A DNA stretch of 25,168 nt from JBAZWE01 sp041658605 (GCA_041658605.1 JBAZZU010000030.1:1-25168), one strand, 5' to 3'. Positions 14,532 to 22,940 are shown, counted from the stretch's first letter. Notes: generated from the sequence alone by a model not told the origin. Made by a program: numbers and translations.

Positions 14532-15809
14532 CTACCTCTCACCAGCGGACGGTTCGGATGCGATGTCGCTGCGGAACTGCATGCCATCGAACCGCACCTG
14601 CCGGACCGCTTCATAAGCCTTGTCGCGGGCCGCGGTAAAAGTCGGCGCCAGCGCGCTCACCGCGAGAACCCTGCCGCCGTTGGTGACAAGACTGCCTTCC
14701 TGGTCGGCGGTTCCCGCGTGATATACCTCTACGCCCGGAAGACCGCCATCGTCGTCCAGCCCGCTGATGATGTCGCCTTTACTTGATGAAAGCGGGTAGC
14801 CGGCCGAGGCCATGATAACGCTGACGCAGCGGTCTTCCTTCCAGCGCAGCCTGTGACCGGCCAGGGTCCCGTCGGCGCAGGACAGCATCAGTTCGACCAG
14901 GTCGTTCTCCAGGCGCGGCAGGATAGCCTGCGTCTCCGGATCGCCGAAGCGGGTGTTGAACTCGAGGACCATCGGTCCACCGGCGGTCAGCATCAGGCCG
15001 GCATAAAGCACACCCCTGAATTCTATCCCGCGTTTTTTCAGCTCGTCCACGACGGGACGATGCACAAGCTCGATGATATCTTCAACGAATTCCGACGGTA
15101 CCCGCGGTACGGGGCTGTAGCATCCCATGCCGCCGGTGTTGGGGCCGCGGCCGCCGTCATAAATCCGCTTGTAGTCCTGGGCGGGTTCCAGCGCCAGGAT
15201 GGTCTCGCCGTCGCAGAGGGCCAGCACCGAACACTCGTGGCCTATCAGGCATTCTTCTACCAGCACGTCAAGGCCGGCGTCGCCGAAGGAGCGGTCGATA
15301 AAACACTGGCGCAAGGCGTCCTCCGCCTCCGCCATGGCCTCCGCGATAATGACGCCCTTGCCTGCGGCAAGGCCGTTTGCCTTGACCACCGTGGGAAATG
15401 AGATCGTCGCGAGATGCGCCATCGCCGACTGGTACTCGGCGAAACGGGCATAACCCGCGGTGGGAACACCGGCCGCCTGCATGATCTCCTTGGAAAATGC
15501 CTTGCTGCCTTCAAGCCGGGCGGCCTCGCGGCCGGGGCCGAAGACCTTGAAACCGGCTTCGATGAGTTCGTCTGCAAGCCCGGAGCAGAGCGGGGCTTCC
15601 GGGCCTATCACAACCAGGGAGGCGTCGATTTCCTTCGCCAGAGCGAGTAGGCCGGCGTTATCGGAATCCGCGACCGCATGGCAGGTCGCCTGGCGCGCGA
15701 TACCGGCGTTACCGGGTGCCGCATGGACCTCGGAGACAAGGCTGCTCTTCAGCGCCGTTTTGACTATGGCATGTTCCCTGCCGCCTGAACCGACTACGAG
15801 GACTCGCAA
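14532..15809 (-). CDS. purD: Phosphoribosylamine-glycine ligase PurD (GAR synthetase)
   Basis: PurD joins glycine to phosphoribosylamine, the product of PurF, using ATP. The 425-residue protein starts MRVLVVGSGGREHAIV and has the ATP-grasp features VVKANGLAAGKGV, VLVEECLIGHECSV and the family signature LEFNTRFGDPETQ, so it is full length. The TTG start at 15809 is supported by AAGGGG five bases upstream and by the position of the GGREH motif. A promoter-like sequence lies about 45 bases further upstream. purE follows on the same strand after 109 bases, so purD-purE is probably one unit separate from purBCSQLF. Confidence 0.97.
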   Translation of the reverse strand: MRVLVVGSGGREHAIVKTALKSSLVSEVHAAPGNAGIARQATCHAVADSDNAGLLALAKEIDASLVVIGPEAPLCSGLADELIEAGFKVFGPGREAARLEGSKAFSKEIMQAAGVPTAGYARFAEYQSAMAHLATISFPTVVKANGLAAGKGVIIAEAMAEAEDALRQCFIDRSFGDAGLDVLVEECLIGHECSVLALCDGETILALEPAQDYKRIYDGGRGPNTGGMGCYSPVPRVPSEFVEDIIELVHRPVVDELKKRGIEFRGVLYAGLMLTAGGPMVLEFNTRFGDPETQAILPRLENDLVELMLSCADGTLAGHRLRWKEDRCVSVIMASAGYPLSSSKGDIISGLDDDGGLPGVEVYHAGTADQEGSLVTNGGRVLAVSALAPTFTAARDKAYEAVRQVRFDGMQFRSDIASEPSAGER

Positions 15810-15854
15810 TACTACCCCTTTTGACCCGGATATGTGCGTGACAACAACGCAGCT

Positions 15855-15883
15855 ATTCTATCCCGCCGGAAACGGGTACTCAA
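15855..15883 (-). promoter_or_regulatory. Sigma70-type promoter for purD(-purE)
   Basis: On the minus strand TTGAGT (15883-15878) and TAGAAT (15860-15855) are separated by exactly 17 bases, with 4/6 and 5/6 matches to consensus. Transcription would begin near 15848, leaving a leader of about 40 bases that includes the AAGGGG ribosome site of purD. Confidence 0.55.
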
Positions 15884-16078
15884 GCAGACGGGGAAGATAT
15901 CACTCCTGTACTGCAAAAAGTAAAGGATTCCTGATAAACAGCCACTCCCACCCGCGGCGACCCGCCTGCCCCGGAGATATATCCGCTTTTTTCCGCCGGA
16001 TAACGCATGGAGCGATGTCACCCTGCAACCACGCGTGTTAAGATAGCCTCTCACCGACGTCAAACCAGCGGAGATCGC

Positions 16079-17176
16079 ATGAAACTCGGCATAATCGGAC
16101 TTCCCAACTCGGGAAAGACAACCGTATTCAACGCGCTTACGGGGCAGGCCATAGAGGCCGCCGCGTATCCGACGCCGATCGGCGAGGACGCGCATGTGGG
16201 AATCGTCAGGGTCCCCGACGCGCGCATCGACAGGCTGTCGGAGATATACAACCCGAAAAAGACTACCTTCGCGGACGTGACCTGCGTCGACATCACCGGT
16301 TTTTCCGCCGGCATCTCCGCCAGCAAACAGAAGGCGAAGGTTTTCGACCAGGCCTGGGACGTCGACGCGTTCATCCATGTCGTACGCGGCTTCGAGGACC
16401 CGGCGGTAGTCCACGCGGACGGTGAAATCGATCCGGTGCGCGACGCTGCCGCCCTGGACCTGGAACTGGTCTTCCACGACCTCGAGCTTGTGGAGACACG
16501 TCTGGAACGCATCGCCAATTCCATGAAGAAGGGGATCGGCGACGGCCTCGAACCGGAGCGGGACATACTCGTGCGCTTCCAGGCTCAGCTTGAGGAAGAA
16601 AAACCGCTACGCAACCTGACGATCTCGGATAAGGAGCATGCCGTCATCGGCTCGCTGCAGTTCGTGTCGCTCAAGCCCGAGCTGGTGGTGCTCAACGTCG
16701 GAGAAGACGGCATAGGCAGCGCCGCGACAGACGAAACGCTGACGGCGCTGGGCGCTCACTTCGAGGGCAAGGACGCCGAGGTCTTCTCCCTCTGCGGCAA
16801 GATCGAGATGGAACTGACCCAGCTGGACCCCGAAGAGGCGCTCGCCTTCCTCGAAGACCTGGGCATCGGCGAGCCCGCGATGAACCTGGTCATAAGGAAG
16901 GCTTACGAACTTCTCGGCCTGATATCTTTCTTTACCTCAGGCGAGGACGAGGTCAAGGCCTGGACCATCCGCAACGGCACCCACGCCGTCAAGGCGGCCG
17001 GCAAGATACATTCCGACATCGAACGCGGCTTCATCCGCGCCGAGACCATCGGCTACGACGATTTTATCGCGGCGGGCTCGACGGCCAAAGGGAAAGAGCT
17101 GGGGACACTGAGGCTGGAGGGTAAAGATTACGTGGTGCAGGACGGGGATATCGTGAATTTCCGGTTTAACGTGTAG
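16079..17176 (+). CDS. ychF: Redox-regulated ATPase / translation-associated GTPase-like YchF (OLA1 family)
   Basis: YchF/OLA1 proteins are Obg-related P-loop ATPases that bind ribosomes and are linked to the oxidative stress response. The 365-residue protein has the P-loop GLPNSGKTT at residues 7-15, the switch/G3 region VDITGF, NVGEDG in the G4 area where the family has lost GTP specificity, and a C-terminal TGS domain ending VQDGDIVNFRFNV. The length is normal for the family. The ATG at 16079 has a GGAG five bases upstream; a longer open frame from 16007 lacks conserved residues and is rejected. It is divergent from purD, with 269 bases between. Confidence 0.96.
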   Translation: MKLGIIGLPNSGKTTVFNALTGQAIEAAAYPTPIGEDAHVGIVRVPDARIDRLSEIYNPKKTTFADVTCVDITGFSAGISASKQKAKVFDQAWDVDAFIHVVRGFEDPAVVHADGEIDPVRDAAALDLELVFHDLELVETRLERIANSMKKGIGDGLEPERDILVRFQAQLEEEKPLRNLTISDKEHAVIGSLQFVSLKPELVVLNVGEDGIGSAATDETLTALGAHFEGKDAEVFSLCGKIEMELTQLDPEEALAFLEDLGIGEPAMNLVIRKAYELLGLISFFTSGEDEVKAWTIRNGTHAVKAAGKIHSDIERGFIRAETIGYDDFIAAGSTAKGKELGTLRLEGKDYVVQDGDIVNFRFNV

Positions 17177-17183
17177 GCTGCAA

Positions 17184-17300
17184 TCAGATTTCCCCCTTGC
17201 GAAACTTCTGCTGAATGCGGCGGCTGTCCGTGGGCAGAAACTTATTGATAAAACCATTCACTTCTTCAAGCCACTTCAGCTTCTGGCACCCCATGCAGAT
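17184..17300 (-). other. In-frame open extension after the MFS stop codon
   Basis: Immediately after the TGA that ends the MFS gene, the same frame stays open for about 38 codons to another TGA. It reads CMGCQKLKWLEEVNGF, then INKFLPTDSRRIQQKF and RKGEI. The composition is protein-like (charged, amphipathic, a CxxC). It could be the former C-terminal tail of the transporter cut off by a nonsense change, a read-through product, or a small gene starting at ATG 17294, though that ATG has no ribosome site nearby. I do not recognise the sequence. Confidence 0.4.
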
Positions 17301-18761
17301 TCACGGCAGCACTTCCTCCTCCTCTTCTCCCTTCATCCTGATAAACAGACAAGGTATGATCGCGACCGCGCACATAATGGCGGCGACGATGAAGAAGCGG
17401 TGGAGCACGACCATGATCGCGTCCAGGCTACGCTGTTCAGCGATGGCCTGCATGCGGTCCATCATCTCCGAAAAAGTCTGCTGGCGCTGCAGGAGCGGCA
17501 TACCCTGAAGGTTGAAGGAATCCTCGAAAATAAATATGGCCCAGCCGGAGAGTGCCGCCATGCCTATCATCTCGCCGGTCATTTTAGCCACGACGTGTAT
17601 GGCCGAACCGGCCGCCAGCCGCGCCTTGCTGATGGAACCCACGACCGCGGCGGCGAGCGCCGGACTGTTGAGACCGAAACCGAATCCGGCGATCATGAGG
17701 TCGCGCGTCTGGACGGCTCCGGTCACATCCACCTGCCAGCGGCTGATCATGAATAGGCCGAAAGCCGCCAGCGTGAACCCTATGATAGCGGTGACGCGAT
17801 GGCTTATGCGATTGATGACCAGTCCCCCAATAAGCGCGCCGATGGGGATCATCACCGTCATGCGGATAACCAGCAGACCGCCCTCGATCGGGGTGGCGTC
17901 CTTCGTCGCGTAAGCGAAGAACGGCACCTGGACCAGGGCCGTTATCATGGCTACCCCCTCAAGCAGGTTGGCGATGTTGGCGGCGGAGAAGGTGACGTTC
18001 CTGAACATGCTCATGCGCAGAGTCGGATGCTCCTTCTTTCTCTCCACGAAGATAAACGCCGCCAGCAGCAGTACGCCGAGGCCAAGCATGGGAAAGACGA
18101 AGTTGTACCAGCCGAGGGTCCGTTGCCCTGAGAGCCCGACGGTGACGACCGTCAGGCAGAGCGCCAGCAGCAGCGCGCCCGTGTAGTCCATGGGAACATG
18201 ACGGCGCGGCCTTTTCTCGACCAGCAGCCAGACGGCCGCCATGACCATCAGCCCGAGCGGCACATTGATCCAGAAGATCCAGCGCCAGCCCATAGGCTCG
18301 GCGGCAAAGGCGCCGTAGAGCGGACCCATGACACCGCCGGCCTCGCTCGCCGAAACCAGTATGCCGATAGCGAGCCCCTGCTGAATGCGGGTGAACCTGA
18401 AGCCCACGATACCCATCGCGATCGGCACGATGGCGCCGCCGCCTATCGCCTGCACCAGCCGGAAGAACGCGAGCCATTTTATCGAGGGAGCCAGCGCGCA
18501 GAGTACCGAGCCGGCGATGAAGATGAGGATGGAGACATTGAAGAGCAGTCGGTGGCCGAACAGGTCCGCGATACGGCCCATAACCGGCATAAGCACGGTG
18601 TAACCGATGAGATACGCGGTTATGATCCAGCCGGCGCGCTCTACTGATGAGGGTGAGAAGGAGCCCTCGTAATCCTTGAGGATCGTGGGAAGGAGTGCTG
18701 AGACCGCGGTCTGGTCCAGCGCCGCCAGGAAGATGCCGAAGCAGATGACGGCCAGCGCCAC
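17301..18761 (-). CDS. MFS transporter, DHA2-like (14-TM) drug/metabolite exporter
   Basis: This 486-residue membrane protein is a proton-driven antiporter-type MFS carrier. The DHA2 first-helix motif appears as LDQTAVSALLPTI, motif A as GRIADLFGHRLLF, and the arrangement of about 14 helices with a long final loop before a charged tail (MKGEEEEEVLP) fits the family. The substrate is unknown. The GTG at 18761 has GGGAG five bases upstream, but translation then begins almost inside helix 1. The frame is open further upstream to a TAG inside purA, without ATG, GTG or TTG, so a CTG start near 18835 or a sequence change is possible. It follows purA on the same strand after 112 bases. The same frame continues open beyond its stop. 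Confidence 0.88.
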   Translation of the reverse strand: MALAVICFGIFLAALDQTAVSALLPTILKDYEGSFSPSSVERAGWIITAYLIGYTVLMPVMGRIADLFGHRLLFNVSILIFIAGSVLCALAPSIKWLAFFRLVQAIGGGAIVPIAMGIVGFRFTRIQQGLAIGILVSASEAGGVMGPLYGAFAAEPMGWRWIFWINVPLGLMVMAAVWLLVEKRPRRHVPMDYTGALLLALCLTVVTVGLSGQRTLGWYNFVFPMLGLGVLLLAAFIFVERKKEHPTLRMSMFRNVTFSAANIANLLEGVAMITALVQVPFFAYATKDATPIEGGLLVIRMTVMIPIGALIGGLVINRISHRVTAIIGFTLAAFGLFMISRWQVDVTGAVQTRDLMIAGFGFGLNSPALAAAVVGSISKARLAAGSAIHVVAKMTGEMIGMAALSGWAIFIFEDSFNLQGMPLLQRQQTFSEMMDRMQAIAEQRSLDAIMVVLHRFFIVAAIMCAVAIIPCLFIRMKGEEEEEVLP

Positions 18762-18873
18762 CCAGGCTCCCGCCCGGCCCAGCCGCTGCCTGTCCGGCGG
18801 CGGTTCTTTAAGGACGGCGCCGTTGCCGCCCTCAGCCGCCGGCAGGACATCTCCTGTCAGCGTGCCGCCCGTC

Positions 18874-20157
18874 CTAGACCTCTATCGCTTCGTCTCTTCC
18901 CGGACCGACGCTCACCATCTTGATCGGGACGCCCGCCTCTTCGGAGATAAGCTCGAGGTAATCCCTCGCCTCGGGCGGCAGGTCGCCCAGCTTGCGGGCG
19001 CCGCTGATATCTTCCTTCCAGCCGGGCATTGTCTGATAGACAGGCTTGCAGTGATAGAAGATCGACTGATGCGGCGGGAAATCGATGTAGTTCTCGCTCA
19101 CGCCGTCATGGTCGTATTCATACATGGAACAGATCTTGATCTGGTCGAGGCCCGAAAGCACATCGAGCTTGGTGATGGCCAGACCCGTCAGGCCGTTGAG
19201 CCGCACCGCGTATTTGAGGATCACCAGGTCCAGCCAGCCACAGCGGCGCTTGCGTCCGGTAGTCGTGCCATATTCATTGCCCTGCTTGACCAGATGGTCG
19301 CCGAGCTCATCCTCGAGTTCCGTGGGGAATGGCCCTTCGCCGACGCGCGTGGTATAGGCCTTGCAGACACCCAGGACGTCGTCGATCATGGTCGGTCCCA
19401 CGCCAGCGCCGACGCAGGCCGCCCCCGCGATGGGGTTGGATGAAGTCACAAAGGGATAGGTTCCGTGGTCGATGTCCAGCAGGCAGCCCTGGGCGCCCTC
19501 GAAAAGTACCGATTCCCCACGTTTAAGCGCCTTGTCAATAAGTAACGAAGTGTCGGCGATATATGGCGAAAGCCGGTCGGCGTATTCCGCGTACTGCTCC
19601 AGAACCTCGAAGCGGTCAACGCCGGGGCTGTTGTAGACTTTTTCCAGCAGGTCGTTCTTCTCGCCAATGGCGGTGTCCAGCTTCTGCCGGAGGATTTTTT
19701 TATCGAGCAGATCCTGCACGCGTATGCCGAGCCGCGCCGCCTTGTCGGTGTACGCCGGCCCGATGCCGCGCTTGGTGGTGCCTATCTTGCGCTTGCCCAG
19801 CTGGGTCTCATGGGCCGCGTCCAGCAGGATGTGGTAGGGCATGATCAGGTGGGCGTTCCCCGAAAGCCGGAGGTTCTTCGACGAGATGCCGCGCTCTTCC
19901 AGACCATCGAGCTCGGCGCAGAGGACCCGCGGATCGATGACGACGCCGTTGCCTATCAACGCCATAACATGCGGAAAGAGTATCCCCGACGGGATCAGGT
20001 GGAACTTATACTCGCCCTGGTCGTTGACGATCGTATGGCCGGCGTTGTTGCCACCCTGGAAACGCACGACCATCTGGCTCTTCTCGGACAGGTTGTCGAT
20101 GATGCGGCCCTTGCCCTCATCACCCCATTGTGTTCCAACTACTACTGTTGCTGGCAT
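18874..20157 (-). CDS. purA: Adenylosuccinate synthetase PurA
   Basis: PurA condenses IMP with aspartate using GTP, the first step of the AMP branch; PurB, also in this window, completes it. The 427-residue protein has GTQWGDEGKG at residues 8-17 with catalytic D13, and QGGNNAGHT with H41. Further signatures are GTTKRGIGPAYTDK, LFEGAQGCLLDIDHGTYPFVTSSN and TTGRKRRCGWLD. The ATG at 20157 has AGGAGA just upstream. It stands apart from the other pur genes, with a repeat-filled leader of 239 bases on its 5' side, and the MFS gene follows. Confidence 0.97.
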   Translation of the reverse strand: MPATVVVGTQWGDEGKGRIIDNLSEKSQMVVRFQGGNNAGHTIVNDQGEYKFHLIPSGILFPHVMALIGNGVVIDPRVLCAELDGLEERGISSKNLRLSGNAHLIMPYHILLDAAHETQLGKRKIGTTKRGIGPAYTDKAARLGIRVQDLLDKKILRQKLDTAIGEKNDLLEKVYNSPGVDRFEVLEQYAEYADRLSPYIADTSLLIDKALKRGESVLFEGAQGCLLDIDHGTYPFVTSSNPIAGAACVGAGVGPTMIDDVLGVCKAYTTRVGEGPFPTELEDELGDHLVKQGNEYGTTTGRKRRCGWLDLVILKYAVRLNGLTGLAITKLDVLSGLDQIKICSMYEYDHDGVSENYIDFPPHQSIFYHCKPVYQTMPGWKEDISGARKLGDLPPEARDYLELISEEAGVPIKMVSVGPGRDEAIEV

Positions 20158-20218
20158 GGTTCTCCTAAAAATCAGTTGTCATGATAATTAAAAGTCACTG
20201 TAAGCCTGAGCACTTTTT

Positions 20219-20270
20219 GTCATCCCGAGCATTTACTTGTCATCCCGAGCATTTACTTGTCATCCCGAGC
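20219..20270. repeat. Tandem 20-bp repeat, two and a half units
   Basis: The unit GTCATCCCGAGCATTTACTT occurs twice in a row and is followed by a third partial copy (GTCATCCCGAGC) that merges into the hairpin repeat. It lies in the leader side of purA. It looks like local duplication of the outer edge of the dispersed repeat. Confidence 0.85.
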
Positions 20271-20340
20271 GAAGCGAGGGATCTGCTTTTCGATTTGCGG
20301 GAAAAAGCAGATTCTTCGTCGCTTCGCTCCTCAGAATGAC
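20259..20340. repeat. Large imperfect hairpin made of two dispersed-repeat arms
   Basis: The left arm GTCATCCCGAGCGAAGCGAG leads to GGATCTGCTTTTC; the right arm GAAAAAGCAGATTCTTCGTC leads to GCTTCGCTCCTCAGAATGAC. The arms are complementary over most of their length around a short loop. The same arms recur singly at 4681-4706, 4781-4813 and 5554-5586. It lies between the FAD oxidoreductase and purA, both on the minus strand, and could end or stabilise that transcript. No coding capacity. Confidence 0.8.
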
Positions 20341-20396
20341 AGATTGTTTTGTTCATCCTGGATTTTTGTCTGTCATCCCGCGAATGACAAACATCG

Positions 20397-21806
20397 CTAT
20401 AGCCGCCCGATCGCCGACCGCGCCGCGATGACTCCGGATGCCGAAGCCTGGACCAGGCCGCGCGTGACACCGGCTCCGTCACCGACAGCATACAGGTTCT
20501 TTATTTTCGTCTCCAGCTCCCGGCTGAGCTCCAGCCGCGCCGAATAGAACTTGACCTCGACCCCGTATAGCAGGGTTTCCCTTGAATTTACGCCGGGCAC
20601 GAGTCCGTCCATCGCTTCAAGCATGTCGAGGATATCACGCAAGTGGCGGAAAGGCAGCACGAAGGAGAGATCGCCCGGCGTGCACTTCCTCAGCGTCGGC
20701 GTGACCGTGCTGCGTGCCAGCCGCTCGACCGTGGTGCGCTGGCCAATCTGCAGGTCTCCCAGGCGCTGGATGATTATATCCCCGCCCAGCAGGTTCGCAA
20801 GTTTTGCTATTGAGCGCCCGTATGTGAGCGGCTCCTTGAACGGCTCTGTGAAATTCGTGCTCACCAGCAGGGCAAAATTGGTGTTGCCGGATTCCCTGTC
20901 GGAATAGCTGTGGCCATTGACGGTGACGACATCTCCATAAGCCTCCCGGGAAACGTAGCCGTTTGGGTTCATGCAGAAGGTCCGCACCTCGTCCTCGAAA
21001 CTTTTCGAAAAATGGAGCAGTTTCGACTCGTAAAGCGTGTGCGTCAGCGGCTCCATGACAATCGCCGGCACCTCCACGCGCAGACCGATATCGACGGCGT
21101 TGTTTTCCAGGGTCAGGCCGAGGCTGTTCGCCTCTTCTACCATCCAGGAAGCGCCCTCGCGGCCCGGGGCTACTATGACGACCCTGGCCTTGATGACGGT
21201 GCCGTCTTTCAGTTCGACACCCGCGACCTTCTTTTTTTCCACCAGTATCTTCTGCACGACGGTGCGCGTGGCCACTTCGACCCTGCCGTTGATGTCATCC
21301 CGCATCGCCTGTATCACCAGCGGGCAACGGTCCGTGCCCATGTGGCGGATGGGCGCGTCCACCAGGCGCAGACCCGACTGCATCGCCTGCTGGCGTATCT
21401 CCTCGACCTTGTCATGGTCGGTGCCGTGTATGCGTTCCGGCGCGCCGTATTCGACCCAGATGCGGTCGACGTAATCGATGAGTTTCTCGAGCTCCCCGCG
21501 GCCGACGTATTCGGTGAGCCAGCCGCCGACGTCCGGGGAAAGCGTCAGTTTGCCGTCGCTGAAGGCGCCCGCGCCACCCCAGCCGCAGGTGATCGAACAG
21601 GGCTTGCAGCCGATCTCACATCCGACCGGGTGCTCGCCGCGCGCCGGGCACTTGCGCTTCTCCATGTCAAAACCTTTTTCGAGAAGAAGCACGTCCCAGT
21701 CGTTTTTGCGCACCAGTTCCAGCGCGGCAAAAATGCCGGCCGGACCGGCGCCGACGATTATGACATCGTAGCTCTTCTTCAGGGTCTTTTTCTTGCGTGG
21801 GCTCAC
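20397..21806 (-). CDS. Cys-rich FAD-dependent oxidoreductase (COG2509-like)
   Basis: The 469-residue protein begins with a dinucleotide-binding fold, YDVIIVGAGPAG (GAGPAG at 19-24), and ends with a second FAD-contacting motif, NLYAVGDGAGVTRGL, where the last strand meets the flavin. Between residues 53 and 74 there are five cysteines (C53, C63, C67, C70, C74) before GWGGAGAFSDGKL, a conserved pattern in this uncharacterised dehydrogenase family; iron-sulfur or disulfide redox chemistry is possible. The natural substrate is unknown. The GTG at 21806 has no ribosome site, but a TAGAAT element lies seven bases upstream, which would suit a leaderless transcript. It follows the hemerythrin gene by 41 bases on the same strand. 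Confidence 0.88.
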   Translation of the reverse strand: MSPRKKKTLKKSYDVIIVGAGPAGIFAALELVRKNDWDVLLLEKGFDMEKRKCPARGEHPVGCEIGCKPCSITCGWGGAGAFSDGKLTLSPDVGGWLTEYVGRGELEKLIDYVDRIWVEYGAPERIHGTDHDKVEEIRQQAMQSGLRLVDAPIRHMGTDRCPLVIQAMRDDINGRVEVATRTVVQKILVEKKKVAGVELKDGTVIKARVVIVAPGREGASWMVEEANSLGLTLENNAVDIGLRVEVPAIVMEPLTHTLYESKLLHFSKSFEDEVRTFCMNPNGYVSREAYGDVVTVNGHSYSDRESGNTNFALLVSTNFTEPFKEPLTYGRSIAKLANLLGGDIIIQRLGDLQIGQRTTVERLARSTVTPTLRKCTPGDLSFVLPFRHLRDILDMLEAMDGLVPGVNSRETLLYGVEVKFYSARLELSRELETKIKNLYAVGDGAGVTRGLVQASASGVIAARSAIGRL

Positions 21807-21813
21807 GCGGAAT

Positions 21814-21819
21814 ATTCTA
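21814..21819 (-). promoter_or_regulatory. -10 element, possible leaderless promoter of the FAD oxidoreductase
   Basis: TAGAAT on the minus strand ends seven bases before the GTG start, the spacing expected when transcription begins at the start codon. There is no Shine-Dalgarno sequence between, and no good -35. The same hexamer is the -10 of the purD promoter. Confidence 0.35.
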
Positions 21820-21847
21820 CCAGACTGGGGGTTTTATAAACCGCCGC

Positions 21848-22399
21848 CTAGCCAATCTCCAGCCGCTCCTCAAGCTCCGACACCAGCTCACGATAGCGGT
21901 CATAAGAGCCCTTGCAGGGCTCCTCGTCCTCCACATCCTCGAAGATCACCGCCAGCGACATCTGCTGTTCGGGCTTGAGCGTACGGTCCACCAGCGGCAC
22001 GAGGGTCACATCTTCCTTCTCGATGTGCATCGCAAGCAGCCTGACGTATATGCGGGTGATCGCCGCGATCTCGGCGGCCGCTTCAGAATCGCCCAGCTTT
22101 TCAACCTGCTCGGCCAGCTTGCCGACCAGCACCCTGGCCTCCCTGTGCTCCTCCACCAGGGCGCCCACCAGGCCGCCTTCGATGTCGATCCCGCTCTGCT
22201 TCAATACCGGAAAAAGCTGTTCCTCTTCCTTGGCGTGATGACATCTGTCAGCGAAGACCCGCATGAAATCGATGATGGCGGGAAAGATGTCGGCGTCGAG
22301 GCTGCGTCCATGCTCCACCCGCCGGGCCGCCTCCTCCAGGACCGGCAGGATACGCTCGATAACCTTGTGCTCCTGTCTCAGGATCTCCGTTGCGTACAA
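21848..22399 (-). CDS. Hemerythrin HHE-domain protein
   Basis: Hemerythrin-like proteins bind O2 or NO, or handle iron, with a di-iron site in a four-helix bundle. The 183-residue protein carries the ligand pattern H11 (RQEHKVIE), H54/H55 and E59 (CHHAKEEEQLFP), H85 (VEEHREAR), and H125 with E/D129-130 (AMHIEKEDVTLVP), so the di-iron site looks complete. A C-terminal acidic tail follows. The start is TTG at 22399, with GGGAG seven bases upstream. It is 14 bases downstream of the GYD-domain gene and almost certainly shares its transcript. Confidence 0.92.
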   Translation of the reverse strand: MYATEILRQEHKVIERILPVLEEAARRVEHGRSLDADIFPAIIDFMRVFADRCHHAKEEEQLFPVLKQSGIDIEGGLVGALVEEHREARVLVGKLAEQVEKLGDSEAAAEIAAITRIYVRLLAMHIEKEDVTLVPLVDRTLKPEQQMSLAVIFEDVEDEEPCKGSYDRYRELVSELEERLEIG

Positions 22400-22413
22400 T
22401 GAAAGTCTCCCTG

Positions 22414-22698
22414 TCAGCTTAAGTCAGCGATGAGCTGATCGATGGATACGGCCGGCATCGTCTGCAGCTGCACCGAGCCGCGCGAGCCGATCTCCACCGA
22501 CATCCTGACGATGGTGTCATTGTCCGGCGCCTCGAGGATATTGATAAAGTCGTACTGGCCCAGGAGCGCGTACTGCGCGAGTATTTTCACGCCCATGGCC
22601 TCGACGTCCGCGTTTACCTCCTTGATGCGCGCCGCGTTCTTCTTGATTGTTTTGCTGCCCTCTTCGGTGAGTGTGCTCAGCGCTACGTAAATCGGCAT
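22414..22698 (-). CDS. GYD-domain small protein
   Basis: The 94-residue protein belongs to the GYD family of dimeric alpha/beta ferredoxin-fold proteins: it begins MPIYVALSTLTEEG, has KNAARIKEVNADVEAMG, and the name-giving motif appears as LLGQYDFINILEAPD. The molecular function of the family is not established. The ATG at 22698 has GGGAG five bases upstream. It is cotranscribed with the hemerythrin gene and divergent from the multicopper oxidase gene. Confidence 0.92.
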   Translation of the reverse strand: MPIYVALSTLTEEGSKTIKKNAARIKEVNADVEAMGVKILAQYALLGQYDFINILEAPDNDTIVRMSVEIGSRGSVQLQTMPAVSIDQLIADLS

Positions 22699-22727
22699 CT
22701 CTTCTCCCTTCGTCTCCGGATACCAAG

Positions 22728-22742
22728 CTGGACACCGTCCAG
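22728..22742. promoter_or_regulatory. Short inverted repeat in the GYD/multicopper-oxidase divergent region
   Basis: CTGGAC and GTCCAG are separated by three bases about 30 bases before the GYD start. It could be an operator or a leader hairpin. Length and context give only weak support. Confidence 0.25.
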
Positions 22743-22940
22743 TGGCTTGCTGGTCAGGTGGCAGTTTATTACCCGCTGGGATAGTTTGTTAATCAGCGTG
22801 TCTGTTTGAATCAGGGTTATACGGGAAAGAATCCGAAAAAAGCCACAAAAAAGGGTGAATTGTGGCTACCAGAAACCCCGGCAAAAAGCAGACCGGGATA
22901 TCGCGGTAAAATGCCTCCAAAAAGGATGGACCTGGATTAC

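Noticed and set aside
18641..18850. ATG at 18850 as the MFS start
   Set aside because: It is in a different frame from the transporter; using it would need a frameshift for which I see no independent sign.
20219..20340. CRISPR-like array in the purA leader
   Set aside because: Units are directly adjacent with no unique spacers and merge into an inverted repeat; no cas genes nearby.
20910..21839. 309-codon plus-strand open frame opposite the FAD oxidoreductase
   Set aside because: Antisense shadow of a gene with clear FAD motifs.
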